From positions 2,852,001-2,916,000 of the forward strand of contig OY482855.1 of the NCBI GenBank assembly GCA_960531495.1: a DNA stretch of 64,000 nucleotides, given 5' to 3'. Shown here in pieces: positions 12,872 to 26,400 of the stretch. The stretch comes from Zeus faber (Eukaryota; Chordata; Actinopteri; Zeiformes; Zeidae). The translations under genes were made by a program, and so were the position numbers. Below the pieces are notes generated by a model. The model saw only the letters and a program-made list of their open reading frames with translations, did no database searches and had not been told where the DNA came from. How positions within the stretch are numbered: the stretch's first letter is position 1; the number at the start of each line of letters is the position of its first letter.

Positions 12872-14589
12872 AGAAAGAAAGATTGAAAGAAAGATTGAAA
12901 GATTGAAAGAAAGAATGAAAGAAAGATTTAAAAAAAAATTGAAAAAAAGAAAGATTGAAAGAAAGATTGAAATAAAGATTGAAAGACTGAAGGAAAGAAT
13001 GAAAGAAAGATGGAAAGAAAGATTGAAAGAAAGAAAGATTGAAAGAAATATTGAAAGAAAGATTGAAAGATTGCAAGAAAGATTGCAAGAAAGATTGAAA
13101 AAAAAGAAAGATTGAAAAAAAAGAAAGATTTAAAGATAGAATAAAAGAAAGATTGAAAAATTGAAAGATTGAAAGAAAGAATGAAAGAAAGACTGAAAGA
13201 TTGAATGAAAAATTGAAAGTTTGAAAGAAAGATTGAAAGACTGAAAGAAAGATTGCAAGAAAGATTGAAAAAAAAGAAAGATTTAAAGATAGAATAAAAG
13301 AAAGATTGAAAGAAAGATTGAAAAAAGAAAGAAAGATTGAACGAAAGAATGAAAGAAAGACTGAAAGATTGAAAGAAACAATGAAAGAAAGATTGAAAGA
13401 TTGAAAGAAAGAATGAAAGAAAGACTGAAAGATTGAAAGAAAAATTGAAAGAAAGATTGAAAGATTGAAAGATTGAAAGAAAGATTGAAAGTTTGAAAGA
13501 AAGATTGAAAGACTGAAAGAAAGATTGAAAGAAAGATTGAAAAAAAAGAAAGATTTAAAGGTAGAATAAAAGAAAGATTGAAAGAAAGATTGAAAAAAGA
13601 AAGAAAGATTGAAAGATTGAAAGAAATATTGAAAGACAGAAAGATCGAAAGAAACAATGAAAGAAAGATTGAAAGATTAAAAGAAAGAATGAAAGAAAGA
13701 TTCAAAGATTACAAGAAAGACTGAAAGAAAGATTGAAAGATTGAAAGATTGAAAGAAAGATTGAAAGACTGAAAGAAAGATTGCAAGAAAGATTGAAAAA
13801 AAAGAAAGATTTAAAGATCGAATAAAAGAAAGATTGAAAGAAAGATTGAAAAAAGAAAGAAAGATTGAAAGATTGAAAGAAATATTGAAAGACAGAAAGA
13901 TTGAAAGAAACAATGAAAGAAAGATTGAAAGATTAAAAGAAAGAATGAAAGAAAGATTGAAAGATTGAAATATTGAAAGAAAGAATGAAAGAAAGATTCA
14001 AAGATTGAAAGAAAGATTGAAAGAAAGATTGAAAGATTGAAAGATTGAAATAAAGATTGAAAGTTTGAAAGAAAGATTGAAAGAAATATTTAAAGAAAGA
14101 AAGATTGAAAGTAAGAAAGATTGAAAGAAATATTCAAAGAAAGGTTAAAAGATTGAAAGAAAGAATGAAAGAAAGATTGAAAGAAAGATGGAAAGAAAGA
14201 TTGAAAGATTGAAAGAAAGAATGAAAGAAAGATTGAAAGAAAGATTGAAAAAAAGAAAGATTGAAAGAAAGATTGAAATAAAGATTGAAAGACTGAAGGA
14301 AAGAATGAAAGAAAGATGGAAAGAAAGATTGAAAGATTGAAAGATTGAAAGAAAGATTGAATGTTTGAAAGAAAGATTGAAAGAAAAATTGAAAGAAAGA
14401 TTGAAAGATTGAAAGATTGAAAGAAATATTGAAATACAGAAAGATTGAAAGAAACAATGAAAGAAAGATTGAAAGATTAAAAGAAAGAATGAAAGAAAGA
14501 TTGAAAAATTGAAAGATTGAAAGAAAGACAAAAAGAAAGAAAGAACGATTGAAAGAAAGATTGAAAGAAAGATTGAAAGAAAGATTGAA
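12872..14589 (+). repeat. 1,718-bp higher-order unit, copy 1
   Basis: The sequence is repeated 1,718 bp further on with all landmarks in order: GATTTAAAAAAAAATTG (12,925 and 14,643), two successive GATTGCAAG words, GAACGAAAGAATG, GATTACAAGAAAGACTG (near 13,705 and 15,424), GATTGAATGTTTG and GACAAAAAGAAAG. The left edge is placed where copy 1 has GATTGAAAAAAG and copy 2 has GATTGAAAGAAAG, which leaves a few bases of uncertainty. Confidence 0.9.
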
Positions 14590-16307
14590 AGAAAGAAAGA
14601 TTGAAAGAAAGATTGAAAGATTGAAAGAAAGAATGAAAGAAAGATTTAAAAAAAAATTGAAAAAAAGAAAGATTGAAAGAAAGATTGAAATAAAGATTGA
14701 AAGACTGAAGGAAAGAATGAAAGAAAGATGGAAAGAAAGATTGAAAGAAAGAAAGATTGAAAGAAATATTGAAAGAAAGATTGAAAGATTGCAAGAAAGA
14801 TTGCAAGAAAGATTGAAAAAAAAGAAAGATTGAAAAAAAAGAAAGATTTAAAGATAGAATAAAAGAAAGATTGAAAAATTGAAAGATTGAAAGAAAGAAT
14901 GAAAGAAAGACTGAAAGATTGAATGAAAAATTGAAAGTTTGAAAGAAAGATTGAAAGACTGAAAGAAAGATTGCAAGAAAGATTGAAAAAAAAGAAAGAT
15001 TTAAAGATAGAATAAAAGAAAGATTGAAAGAAAGATTGAAAAAAGAAAGAAAGATTGAACGAAAGAATGAAAGAAAGACTGAAAGATTGAAAGAAACAAT
15101 GAAAGAAAGATTGAAAGATTGAAAGAAAGAATGAAAGAAAGACTGAAAGATTGAAAGAAAAATTGAAAGAAAGATTGAAAGATTGAAAGATTGAAAGAAA
15201 GATTGAAAGTTTGAAAGAAAGATTGAAAGACTGAAAGAAAGATTGCAAGAAAGATTGAAAAAAAAGAAAGATTTAAAGGTAGAATAAAAGAAAGATTGAA
15301 AGAAAGATTGAAAAAAGAAAGAAAGATTGAAAGATTGAAAGAAATATTGAAAGACAGAAAGATCGAAAGAAACAATGAAAGAAAGATTGAAAGATTAAAA
15401 GAAAGAATGAAAGAAAGATTCAAAGATTACAAGAAAGACTGAAAGAAAGATTGAAAGATTGAAAGATTGAAAGAAAGATTGAAAGACTGAAAGAAAGATT
15501 GCAAGAAAGATTGAAAAAAAAGAAAGATTTAAAGATCGAATAAAAGAAAGATTGAAAGAAAGATTGAAAAAAGAAAGAAAGATTGAAAGATTGAAAGAAA
15601 TATTGAAAGACAGAAAGATTGAAAGAAACAATGAAAGAAAGATTGAAAGATTAAAAGAAAGAATGAAAGAAAGATTGAAAGATTGAAATATTGAAAGAAA
15701 GAATGAAAGAAAGATTCAAAGATTGAAAGAAAGATTGAAAGAAAGATTGAAAGATTGAAAGATTGAAATAAAGATTGAAAGTTTGAAAGAAAGATTGAAA
15801 GAAATATTTAAAGAAAGAAAGATTGAAAGTAAGAAAGATTGAAAGAAATATTCAAAGAAAGGTTAAAAGATTGAAAGAAAGAATGAAAGAAAGATTGAAA
15901 GAAAGATGGAAAGAAAGATTGAAAGATTGAAAGAAAGAATGAAAGAAAGATTGAAAGAAAGATTGAAAAAAAGAAAGATTGAAAGAAAGATTGAAATAAA
16001 GATTGAAAGACTGAAGGAAAGAATGAAAGAAAGATGGAAAGAAAGATTGAAAGATTGAAAGATTGAAAGAAAGATTGAATGTTTGAAAGAAAGATTGAAA
16101 GAAAAATTGAAAGAAAGATTGAAAGATTGAAAGATTGAAAGAAATATTGAAATACAGAAAGATTGAAAGAAACAATGAAAGAAAGATTGAAAGATTAAAA
16201 GAAAGAATGAAAGAAAGATTGAAAAATTGAAAGATTGAAAGAAAGACAAAAAGAAAGAAAGAACGATTGAAAGAAAGATTGAAAGAAAGATTGAAAGAAA
16301 GATTGAA
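14590..16307 (+). repeat. 1,718-bp higher-order unit, copy 2
   Basis: This is the head-to-tail partner of 12,872-14,589, with the same variant words at a constant 1,718-bp offset. After GAACGATTG at its right end it has one more 12-mer GATTGAAAGAAA than the corresponding place in copy 1. Its right part (from 15,374) is also the beginning of the first 4,041-bp unit, so the two duplication systems overlap. Confidence 0.9.
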
Positions 16308-19300
16308 AGAAAGATTGAAAGAAAGAAAGATTGAAAGAAAGAATGAAACAAAGATTGAAATAAAGAATGAAAGAAAGATTGAAAGAAAGATAGAAAGAAA
16401 GATTGAAAGAAAGAAAGATTGAAAGATTGAATGATTGAAAGAAAGAATGAAAGAACGATTGAAAGAATGAATGAAAGAATGAAAGAAAGATTGAAAGATT
16501 GAAAGAAATATTGAAAGAAAGAGAGATTGAAAGATTGAAAGATTGAAAGAAAGATTGAAAGAAAGAAAGATTTATAGAAAGAATGAAAGAAAGATTGAAA
16601 AAAGAAAGAAAGATTATAGGAAAGATTGAAAGATTGAAAGAAAGAATGAAAGAGAGATTGAAAAAAAGATTGAAAAAAAGAAAAATTGAAAAAAAGTTGA
16701 AAGAAATATTGAAAGACTGAAGGAAAGAATGAAAGAAAGATGGAAAGAAAGATTGAAAGAAAGAAAGATTGAAAGTAAGAAAGATTGAAAGAAATATTGA
16801 AAGAAAGATTGAAAGATTGAAAGAAAGAATGAAAGAAAGATTGAAAAATTGAAAGATTGAAAGAAAGACTAAAAGAAAGAAAGAACAATTGAAAGAAAGA
16901 TTGAAAGAAAGAAAGATTGTAAGAAAGATTGAAAGAAAGATTGAAAGACTGAAAGAAAGAATGAAAGAAAGATTGAAAGTTTGAAAGAAAGATTGAAAGT
17001 TTGAAAGAAAGAATGAAAGAAAGATTGAAAGATTAAACAATTGAAAGAAAGATTGAAAAAATGATTGAAAGACTGAAAGAAAGAATGAAAGAAAGATTGA
17101 ACGATTAAACAATTGAAAGAAAGTTTGCAAGAAAGATTGAAAAAAGAAAGATTGAAAGAAAGAATGAAAGAAAGATTGAAAGATAGATGGAAAGAAAGAT
17201 TGAAAGAAAGAAAGATTGAAAGAATAACAAAAGAAAGATCGAAAGATTGAAAGAAAGAATGAAAGAAAGATTGAAAGATTGAAATATTGAAAAAAAGAAT
17301 GAAAGAAAGATTGAAAGATTAAAAGAAAGATTGAAAGATTGAAAGATTGAAATAAAGATTGAAAGAAAGATTTAAAGAAAGAAAGATTGAAAGAAATATT
17401 GAAAGAAAGTTTGAACGATTGGAAGAAAGATTGAAAGAAAGAAGGAAAGAAAGATTGAAAGAATGAAATATTGAAATAAAGAATGAAAGTTTGATAGAAA
17501 GATTGAAAGAAAGACTTAAAGAAAGAAAGATTGAATGTAAGAAAGATTGAAAGAAATATTGACAGAAAGATTGAAAGATTGAAAGAAAGAATGAAAGAAA
17601 GATTGAAAGAAAGATTGAAAGAAAGACTGAAAGTAATAAAGATTGAAAGAAAGAATGAAAGAAAAATTGAAAGATTGAAAGATTGAAAGAAAGATTGAAA
17701 GATTGAAAGAAAGAATGAATAAAAGATTTAAAGAAAGATTGAAAGATTGAAAGATTGAAAGAAAGATTGAAAGAAAGAAAGATTTATAGAAAGAATGAAA
17801 GAAAGATTGAAAAAAGAAAGAAAGATTGAAAGAAAGATTGAAAGATTGAAAGAAAGAATGAAAGAAAGATTGAAAAAAAGATTGCAAAAAGAAAGATTGA
17901 AAGAAAGATTGAAAGAAAGATTGAAAGACTGAAGGAAAGAATGAAAGAAAGATGGAAAGAAAGATTGAAAGAAAGAAAGATTGAAAGAAAGAAAGATTTT
18001 AAGAAAGAAAGATTGAAAGAAATATTGAAAGAAAGATTGAAAGATTGAAAGAAAGAATGAAAGAAAGATTGAAAGATTGAAAGATTGAAAGATTGAAAGA
18101 AAGAATGAAAGAACGATTGAAAAATTGAAAGATTGAAAGAAAGACTAAAAGAAAGAAAGAACGATTGAAAGAAAGATTGAAAGAAAGATTGAAAGAAAGA
18201 AAGATTGAAAGAAAGAATGAAACAAAGATTGAAATAAAGAATGAAAGAAAGATTGAAAGAAAGATAAAAAGAAAGATTGAAAGAAAGAAAGATTGAAAGG
18301 TTGAATGATTGAAAGAAAGACTGAAAGAAAGAATGACAGACAGAAAGATTGAAAGAACGAATGAAAGAAAGATTGAAAGATTGAAAGATTGAAAGAAAGA
18401 ATGAAAGATTGAAAGAAAAAATGAAAGAAAGATTGAAAGTTTGAAAGAAAGATTGCAAGAAAGATTGAAAAAAAAGAAAGATTTAAAGATAGAATAAAAG
18501 AAAGATTGAAAGAAAGATTGAAAAAAGAAAGAAAGATTGAAAGATTGAAAGAAATATTGAAAGACAGAAAGAGTGAAAGAAAGAATGAAAGAAAGATTGA
18601 AAGATTAAAAGAAAGAATGAAAGAACGATTGAAAAATTGAAAGATTGAAAGAAAGACTAAAAGAAAGAAAGAACGATTGAAAGAAAGATTGAAAGAAAGA
18701 TTGAAAGAAAGAAAGATTGAAAGAAAGAATGAAACAAAGATTGAAATAAAGAATGAAAGAAAGATTGAAAGAAAGATAGAAAGAAAGATTGAAAGAAAGA
18801 AAGATTGAATGACTGAAAGAAAGAATGAAAGAAAGATTGAAAGATTGAATATTGAAAGAAAGAATGAAAGAAAGATTGAAAGATTGAAAGAAAGATTGAG
18901 AGAAAGATTGAAAGATTGAAAGATTGAAAGAAAGATTGAAGAAAGGAAGATTTATAGAAAGAATGAAAGAAAGATCGAAAAAAGAAAGAAAGATTGAAAG
19001 AAAGATTGAAAGATTGAAAGAAAGAATGAAAGAAAGATTGAAAAAAAGATTGCAAAAAAGAAAAATTGAAAGAAAGATTGAAAGAAAGATTGAAAGACTG
19101 AAGGAAAGAATGAAAGAAAGATGGAAAGAAAGATTGAAAGAAAGAAAGATTGAAAGAAAGAAAGATTGAAAGAAAGAAAGATTGAAGGAAATATTGAAAG
19201 AAAGATTGAAAGATTGAAAGAAAGAATGAAAGAAAGATTGAAAGATTGAAAGATTGAAAGATTGAAAGAAAGAATGAAAGAAAGACTGAAAGATTGAAAG

Positions 19301-19414
19301 AAAAAATGAAAGAAAGATTGAAAGTTTGAAAGAAAGATTGAAAGAAAGATTGAAAAAAGAAAGAAAGATGAAAGATTGAAAGACATATTGAAAGACAGAA
19401 AGAGTGAAAGAAAG
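15374..19414 (+). repeat. 4,041-bp higher-order unit, copy 1
   Basis: The unit is collinear with 19,415-23,455 at an offset of 4,041 bp. The offset drops to 4,029 bp between about +0.95 and +3 kb because copy 2 has lost one 12-mer, then returns to 4,041 bp where copy 2 has gained 12 bp near GACTGAAAGATTG. Landmarks include GATTACAAGAAAGACTG, paired TAAACAATTG boxes 72 bp apart (17,034 and 17,106) and GAAGAAAGGAAGATTTATAG near 18,940. The left edge is set where GAAACAATG on the left faces GAAAGAATG in copy 2. Confidence 0.9.
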
Positions 19415-22400
19415 AATGAAAGAAAGATTGAAAGATTAAAAGAAAGAATGAAAGAAAGATTCAAAGATTACAAGAAAGACTGAAAGAAAGATTGAAAGAT
19501 TGAAAGATTGAAAGAAAGATTGAAAGACTGAAAGAAAGATTGCAAGAAAGATTGAAAAAAAAGAAAGATTTAAAGATCGAATAAAAGAAAGATTGAAAGA
19601 AAGATTGAAAAAAGAAAGAAAGATTGAAAGATTGAAAGAAATATTGAAAGACAGAAAGATTGAAAGAAACAATGAAAGAAAGATTGAAAGATTAAAAGAA
19701 AGAATGAAAGAAAGATTGAAAGATTGAAATATTGAAAGAAAGAATGAAAGAAAGATTCAAAGATTGAAAGAAAGATTGAAAGAAAGATTGAAAGATTGAA
19801 AGATTGAAATAAAGATTGAAAGTTTGAAAGAAAGATTGAAAGAAATATTTAAAGAAAGAAAGATTGAAAGTAAGAAAGATTGAAAGAAATATTCAAAGAA
19901 AGGTTAAAAGATTGAAAGAAAGAATGAAAGAAAGATTGAAAGAAAGATGGAAAGAAAGATTGAAAGATTGAAAGAAAGAATGAAAGAAAGATTGAAAGAA
20001 AGATTGAAAAAAAGAAAGATTGAAAGAAAGATTGAAATAAAGATTGAAAGACTGAAGGAAAGAATGAAAGAAAGATGGAAAGAAAGATTGAAAGATTGAA
20101 AGATTGAAAGAAAGATTGAATGTTTGAAAGAAAGATTGAAAGAAAAATTGAAAGAAAGATTGAAAGATTGAAAGATTGAAAGAAATATTGAAATACAGAA
20201 AGATTGAAAGAAACAATGAAAGAAAGATTGAAAGATTAAAAGAAAGAATGAAAGAAAGATTGAAAAATTGAAAGATTGAAAGAAAGACAAAAAGAAAGAA
20301 AGAACGATTGAAAGAAAGATTGAAAGAAAGATTGAAAGAAAGATTGAAAGAAAGAAAGATTGAAAGAAAGAATGAAACAAAGATTGAAATAAAGAATGAA
20401 AGAAAGATTGAAAGAAAGATAGAAAGAAAGATTGAAAGAAAGAAAGATTGAAAGATTGAATGATTGAAAGAAAGAATGAAAGAACGATTGAAAGAATGAA
20501 TGAAAGAATGAAAGAAAGATTGAAAGATTGAAAGAAATATTGAAAGAAAGAGAGATTGAAAGATTGAAAGATTGAAAGAAAGATTGAAAGAAAGAAAGAT
20601 TTATAGAAAGAATGAAAGAAAGATTGAAAAAAGAAAGAAAGATTATAGGAAAGATTGAAAGATTGAAAGAAAGAATGAAAGAGAGATTGAAAAAAAGATT
20701 GAAAAAAAGAAAAATTGAAAAAAAGTTGAAAGAAATATTGAAAGACTGAAGGAAAGAATGAAAGAAAGATGGAAAGAAAGATTGAAAGAAAGAAAGATTG
20801 AAAGTAAGAAAGATTGAAAGAAATATTGAAAGAAAGATTGAAAGATTGAAAGAAAGAATGAAAGAAAGATTGAAAAATTGAAAGATTGAAAGAAAGACTA
20901 AAAGAAAGAAAGAACAATTGAAAGAAAGATTGAAAGAAAGAAAGATTGTAAGAAAGATTGAAAGAAAGATTGAAAGACTGAAAGAAAGAATGAAAGAAAG
21001 ATTGAAAGTTTGAAAGAAAGATTGAAAGTTTGAAAGAAAGAATGAAAGAAAGATTGAAAGATTAAACAATTGAAAGAAAGATTGAAAAAATGATTGAAAG
21101 ACTGAAAGAAAGAATGAAAGAAAGATTGAACGATTAAACAATTGAAAGAAAGTTTGCAAGAAAGATTGAAAAAAGAAAGATTGAAAGAAAGAATGAAAGA
21201 AAGATTGAAAGATAGATGGAAAGAAAGATTGAAAGAAAGAAAGATTGAAAGAATAACAAAAGAAAGATTGAAAGATTGAAAGAAAGAATGAAAGAAAGAT
21301 TGAAAGATTGAAATATTGAAAAAAAGAATGAAAGAAAGATTGAAAGATTAAAAGAAAGATTGAAAGATTGAAAGATTGAAATAAAGATTGAAAGAAAGAT
21401 TTAAAGAAAGAAAGATTGAAAGAAATATTGAAAGAAAGTTTGAACGATTGGAAGAAAGATTGAAAGAAAGAAGGAAAGAAAGATTGAAAGAATGAAATAT
21501 TGAAATAAAGAATGAAAGTTTGATAGAAAGATTGAAAGAAAGACTTAAAGAAAGAAAGATTGAATGTAAGAAAGATTGAAAGAAATATTGACAGAAAGAT
21601 TGAAAGATTGAAAGAAAGAATGAAAGAAAGATTGAAAGAAAGATTGAAAGAAAGACTGAAAGTAATAAAGATTGAAAGAAAGAATGAAAGAAAAATTGAA
21701 AGATTGAAAGATTGAAAGAAAGATTGAAAGATTGAAAGAAAGAATAAATAAAAGATTTAAAGAAAGATTGAAAGATTGAAAGATTGAAAGAAAGATTGAA
21801 AGAAAGAAAGATTTATAGAAAGAATGAAAGAAAGATTGAAAAAAGAAAGAAAGATTGAAAGAAAGATTGAAAGATTGAAAGAAAGAATGAAAGAAAGATT
21901 GAAAAAAAGATTGCAAAAAGAAAGATTGAAAGAAAGATTGAAAGAAAGATTGAAAGACTGAAGGAAAGAATGAAAGAAAGATGGAAAGAAAGATTGAAAG
22001 AAAGAAAGATTGAAAGAAAGAAAGATTTTAAGAAAGAAAGATTGAAAGAAATATTGAAAGAAAGATTGAAAGATTGAAAGAAAGAATGAAAGAAAGATTG
22101 AAAGATTGAAAGATTGAAAGATTGAAAGAAAGAATGAAAGAACGATTGAAAAATTGAAAGATTGAAAGAAAGACTAAAAGAAAGAAAGAACGATTGAAAG
22201 AAAGATTGAAAGAAAGATTGAAAGAAAGAAAGATTGAAAGAAAGAATGAAACAAAGATTGAAATAAAGAATGAAAGAAAGATTGAAAGAAAGATAAAAAG
22301 AAAGATTGAAAGAAAGAAAGATTGAAAGGTTGAATGATTGAAAGAAAGACTGAAAGAAAGAATGACAGACAGAAAGATTGAAAGAACGAATGAAAGAAAG

Positions 22401-23455
22401 ATTGAAAGATTGAAAGATTGAAAGAAAGAATGAAAGAAAGACTGAAAGATTGAAAGAAAAAATGAAAGAAAGATTGAAAGTTTGAAAGAAAGATTGCAAG
22501 AAAGATTGAAAAAAAAGAAAGATTTAAAGATAGAATAAAAGAAAGATTGAAAGAAAGATTGAAAAAAGAAAGAAAGATTGAAAGATTGAAAGAAATATTG
22601 AAAGACAGAAAGAGTGAAAGAAAGAATGAAAGAAAGATTGAAAGATTAAAAGAAAGAATGAAAGAACGATTGAAAAATTGAAAGATTGAAAGAAAGACTA
22701 AAAGAAAGAAAGAACGATTGAAAGAAAGATTGAAAGAAAGATTGAAAGAAAGAAAGATTGAAAGAAAGAATGAAACAAAGATTGAAATAAAGAATGAAAG
22801 AAAGATTGAAAGAAAGATAGAAAGAAAGATTGAAAGAAAGAAAGATTGAATGACTGAAAGAAAGAATGAAAGAAAGATTGAAAGATTGAATATTGAAAGA
22901 AAGAATGAAAGAAAGATTGAAAGATTGAAAGAAAGATTGAGAGAAAGATTGAAAGATTGAAAGATTGAAAGAAAGATTGAAGAAAGGAAGATTTATAGAA
23001 AGAATGAAAGAAAGATCGAAAAAAGAAAGAAAGATTGAAAGAAAGATTGAAAGATTGAAAGAAAGAATGAAAGAAAGATTGAAAAAAAGATTGCAAAAAA
23101 GAAAAATTGAAAGAAAGATTGAAAGAAAGATTGAAAGACTGAAGGAAAGAATGAAAGAAAGATGGAAAGAAAGATTGAAAGAAAGAAAGATTGAAAGAAA
23201 GAAAGATTGAAAGAAAGAAAGATTGAAGGAAATATTGAAAGAAAGATTGAAAGATTGAAAGAAAGAATGAAAGAAAGATTGAAAGATTGAAAGATTGAAA
23301 GATTGAAAGAAAGAATGAAAGAAAGACTGAAAGATTGAAAGAAAAAATGAAAGAAAGATTGAAAGTTTGAAAGAAAGATTGAAAGAAAGATTGAAAAAAG
23401 AAAGAAAGATGAAAGATTGAAAGACATATTGAAAGACAGAAAGAGTGAAAGAAAG
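19415..23455 (+). repeat. 4,041-bp higher-order unit, copy 2
   Basis: This is a head-to-tail duplicate of the preceding unit. TAAACAATTG boxes lie at 21,063 and 21,135, again 72 bp apart. The unit ends with GACATATTGAAAGACAG and GAGTGAAAGAAAGAATG, exactly as copy 1 does. The next unit then opens with GAACGATTGAAAAATTG instead of GATTCAAAGATTACAAG, so unit 3 starts from a different internal point of the unit. Confidence 0.9.
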
Positions 23456-26400
23456 AATGAAAGAAAGATTGAAAGATTAAAAGAAAGAATGAAAGAACGA
23501 TTGAAAAATTGAAAGATTGAAAGAAATACTAAAAGAAAGAAAGAACGATTGAAAGAAAGATTGAAAGAAAGATTGAAAGAAAGAAAGATTGAAAGAAAGA
23601 ATGAAACAAAGATTGAAATAAAGAATGAAAGAAAGATAGAAAGAAAGATTGAAAGAAAGAAAGATTGAAGAGATTGAATGATTGAAAGAAAGACTGAAAG
23701 AAAGAATGACAGACAGAAAGATTGAAAGAAAGATTGAAAGAAAGATTGAAAAAAAGATTGAATGACTGAAAGAAAGAATGAAAGAAAGAATGAAAGAAAG
23801 ATTGAAAGATTGAAATATTGAAAGAAAGAATGAAAGAAAGATTGAAAGATGAAAGAAAGATTGAAAGAAAGATTGAAAGAAAGATTGAAAGAAAGAAAGA
23901 TTGAAAGAAAGAATGAAACAAAGATTGAAATAAAGAATGAAAGAAAGATTGAAAGAAAGATAGAAAGAAAGATTGAAAGAAAGAAAGATTGAAAGATTGA
24001 ATGATTGAAAGAAAGAATGAAAGAACGATTGAAAGAATGAATGAAAGAATGAAAGAAAGATTGAAAGATTGAAAGAAATATTGAAAGAAAGAGAGATTGA
24101 AAGATTGAAAGATTGAAAGAAAGATTGAAAGAAAGAAAGATTTATAGAAAGAATGAAAGAAAGATTGAAAAAAGAAAGAAAGATTAAAGGAAAGATTGAA
24201 AGATTGAAAGAAAGAATGAAAGAGAGATTGAAAAAAAGATTGAAAAAAAGAAAAATTGAAAAAAAGTTGAAAGAAATATTGAAAGACTGAAGGAAAGAAT
24301 GAAAGAAAGATGGAAAGAAAGATTGAAAGAAAGAAAGATTGAAAGTAAGAAAGATTGAAAGAAATATTGAAAGAAAGATTGAAAGATTGAAAGAAAGAAT
24401 GAAAGAAAGATTGAAAAATTGAAAGATTGAAAGAAAGACTAAAAGAAAGAAAGAACAATTGAAAGAAAGATTGAAAGAAAGAAAGATTGTAAGAAAGAAA
24501 GAAAGAAAGATTGAAAGACTGAAAGAAAGAATGAAAGAAAGATTGAAAGTTTGAAAGAAAGAATGAAAGAAAGATTGAAAGATTAAACAATTGAAAGAAA
24601 GATTGAAAAAATGATTGAAAGACTGAAAGAAAGAATGAAAGAAAGATTGAACGATTAAACAATTGAAAGAAAGTTTGCAAGAAAGATTGAAAAAAGAAAG
24701 ATTGAAAGAAAGAATGAAAGAAAGATTGAAAGATAGATGGAAAGAAAGATTGAAAGAAAGAAAGATTGAAAGAATAACAAAAGAAAGATTGAAAGATTGA
24801 AAGAAAGAATGAAAGAAAGATTGAAAGATTGAAATATTGAAAAAAAGAATGAAAGAAAGATTGAAAGATTAAAAGAAAGATTGAAAGATTGAAAGATTGA
24901 AATAAAGATTGAAAGAAAGATTTAAAGAAAGAAAGATTGAAAGAAATATTGAAAGAAAGTTTGAACGATTGGAAGAAAGATTGAAAGAAAGAAGGAAAGA
25001 AAGATTGAAAGAATGAAATATTGAAATAAAGAATGAAAGTTTGATAGAAAGATTGAAAGAAAGACTTAAAGAAAGAAAGATTGAATGTAAGAAAGATTGA
25101 AAGAAATATTGACAGAAAGATTGAAAGATTGAAAGAAAGAATGAAAGAAAGATTGAAAGAAAGATTGAAAGAAAGACTGAAAGTAATAAAGATTGAAAGA
25201 AAGAATGAAAGAAAAATTGAAAGATTGAAAGATTGAAAGAAAGATTGAAAGATTGAAAGAAAGAATGAATAAAAGATTTAAAGAAAGATTGAAAGATTGA
25301 AAGATTGAAAGAAAGATTGAAAGAAAGAAAGATTTATAGAAAGAATGAAAGAAAGATTGAAAAAAGAAAGAAAGATTGAAAGAAAGATTGAAAGATTGAA
25401 AGAAAGAATGAAAGAAAGATTGAAAAAAAGATTGCAAAAAGAAAGATTGAAAGAAAGATTGAAAGAAAGATTGAAAGACTGAAGGAAAGAATGAAAGAAA
25501 GATGGAAAGAAAGATTGAAAGAAAGAAAGATTGAAAGAAAGAAAGATTTTAAGAAAGAAAGATTGAAAGAAATATTGAAAGAAAGATTGAAAGATTGAAA
25601 GAAAGAATGAAAGAAAGATTGAAAGATTGAAAGATTGAAAGATTGAAAGAAAGAATGAAAGAACGATTGAAAAATTGAAAGATTGAAAGAAAGACTAAAA
25701 GAAAGAAAGAACGATTGAAAGAAAGATTGAAAGAAAGATTGAAAGAAAGAAAGATTGAAAGAAAGAATGAAACAAAGATTGAAATAAAGAATGAAAGAAA
25801 GATTGAAAGAAAGATAGAAAGAAAGATTGAAAGAAAGAAAGATTGAAAGGTTGAATGATTGAAAGAAAGACTGAAAGAAAGAATGACAGACAGAAAGATT
25901 GAAAGAACGAATGAAAGAAAGATTGAAAGATTGAAAGATTGAAAGATTGAAAGAAAGAATGAAAGAAAGACTGAAAGATTGAAAGAAAAAATGAAAGAAA
26001 GATTGAAAGTTTGAAAGAAAGATTGCAAGAAAGATTGAAAAAAAAGAAAGATTTAAAGATAGAATAAAAGAAAGATTGAAAGAAAGATTGAAAAAAGAAA
26101 GAAAGATTGAAAGATTGAAAGAAATATTGAAAGACAGAAAGAGTGAAAGAAAGAATGAAAGAAAGATTGAAAGATTAAAAGAAAGAATGAAAGAACGATT
26201 GAAAAATTGAAAGATTGAAAGAAAGACTAAAAGAAAGAAAGAACGATTGAAAGAAAGATTGAAAGAAAGATTGAAAGAAAGAAAGATTGAAAGAAAGAAT
26301 GAAACAAAGATTGAAATAAAGAATGAAAGAAAGATTGAAAGAAAGATAGAAAGAAAGATTGAAAGAAAGAAAGATTGAATGACTGAAAGAAAGAATGAAA

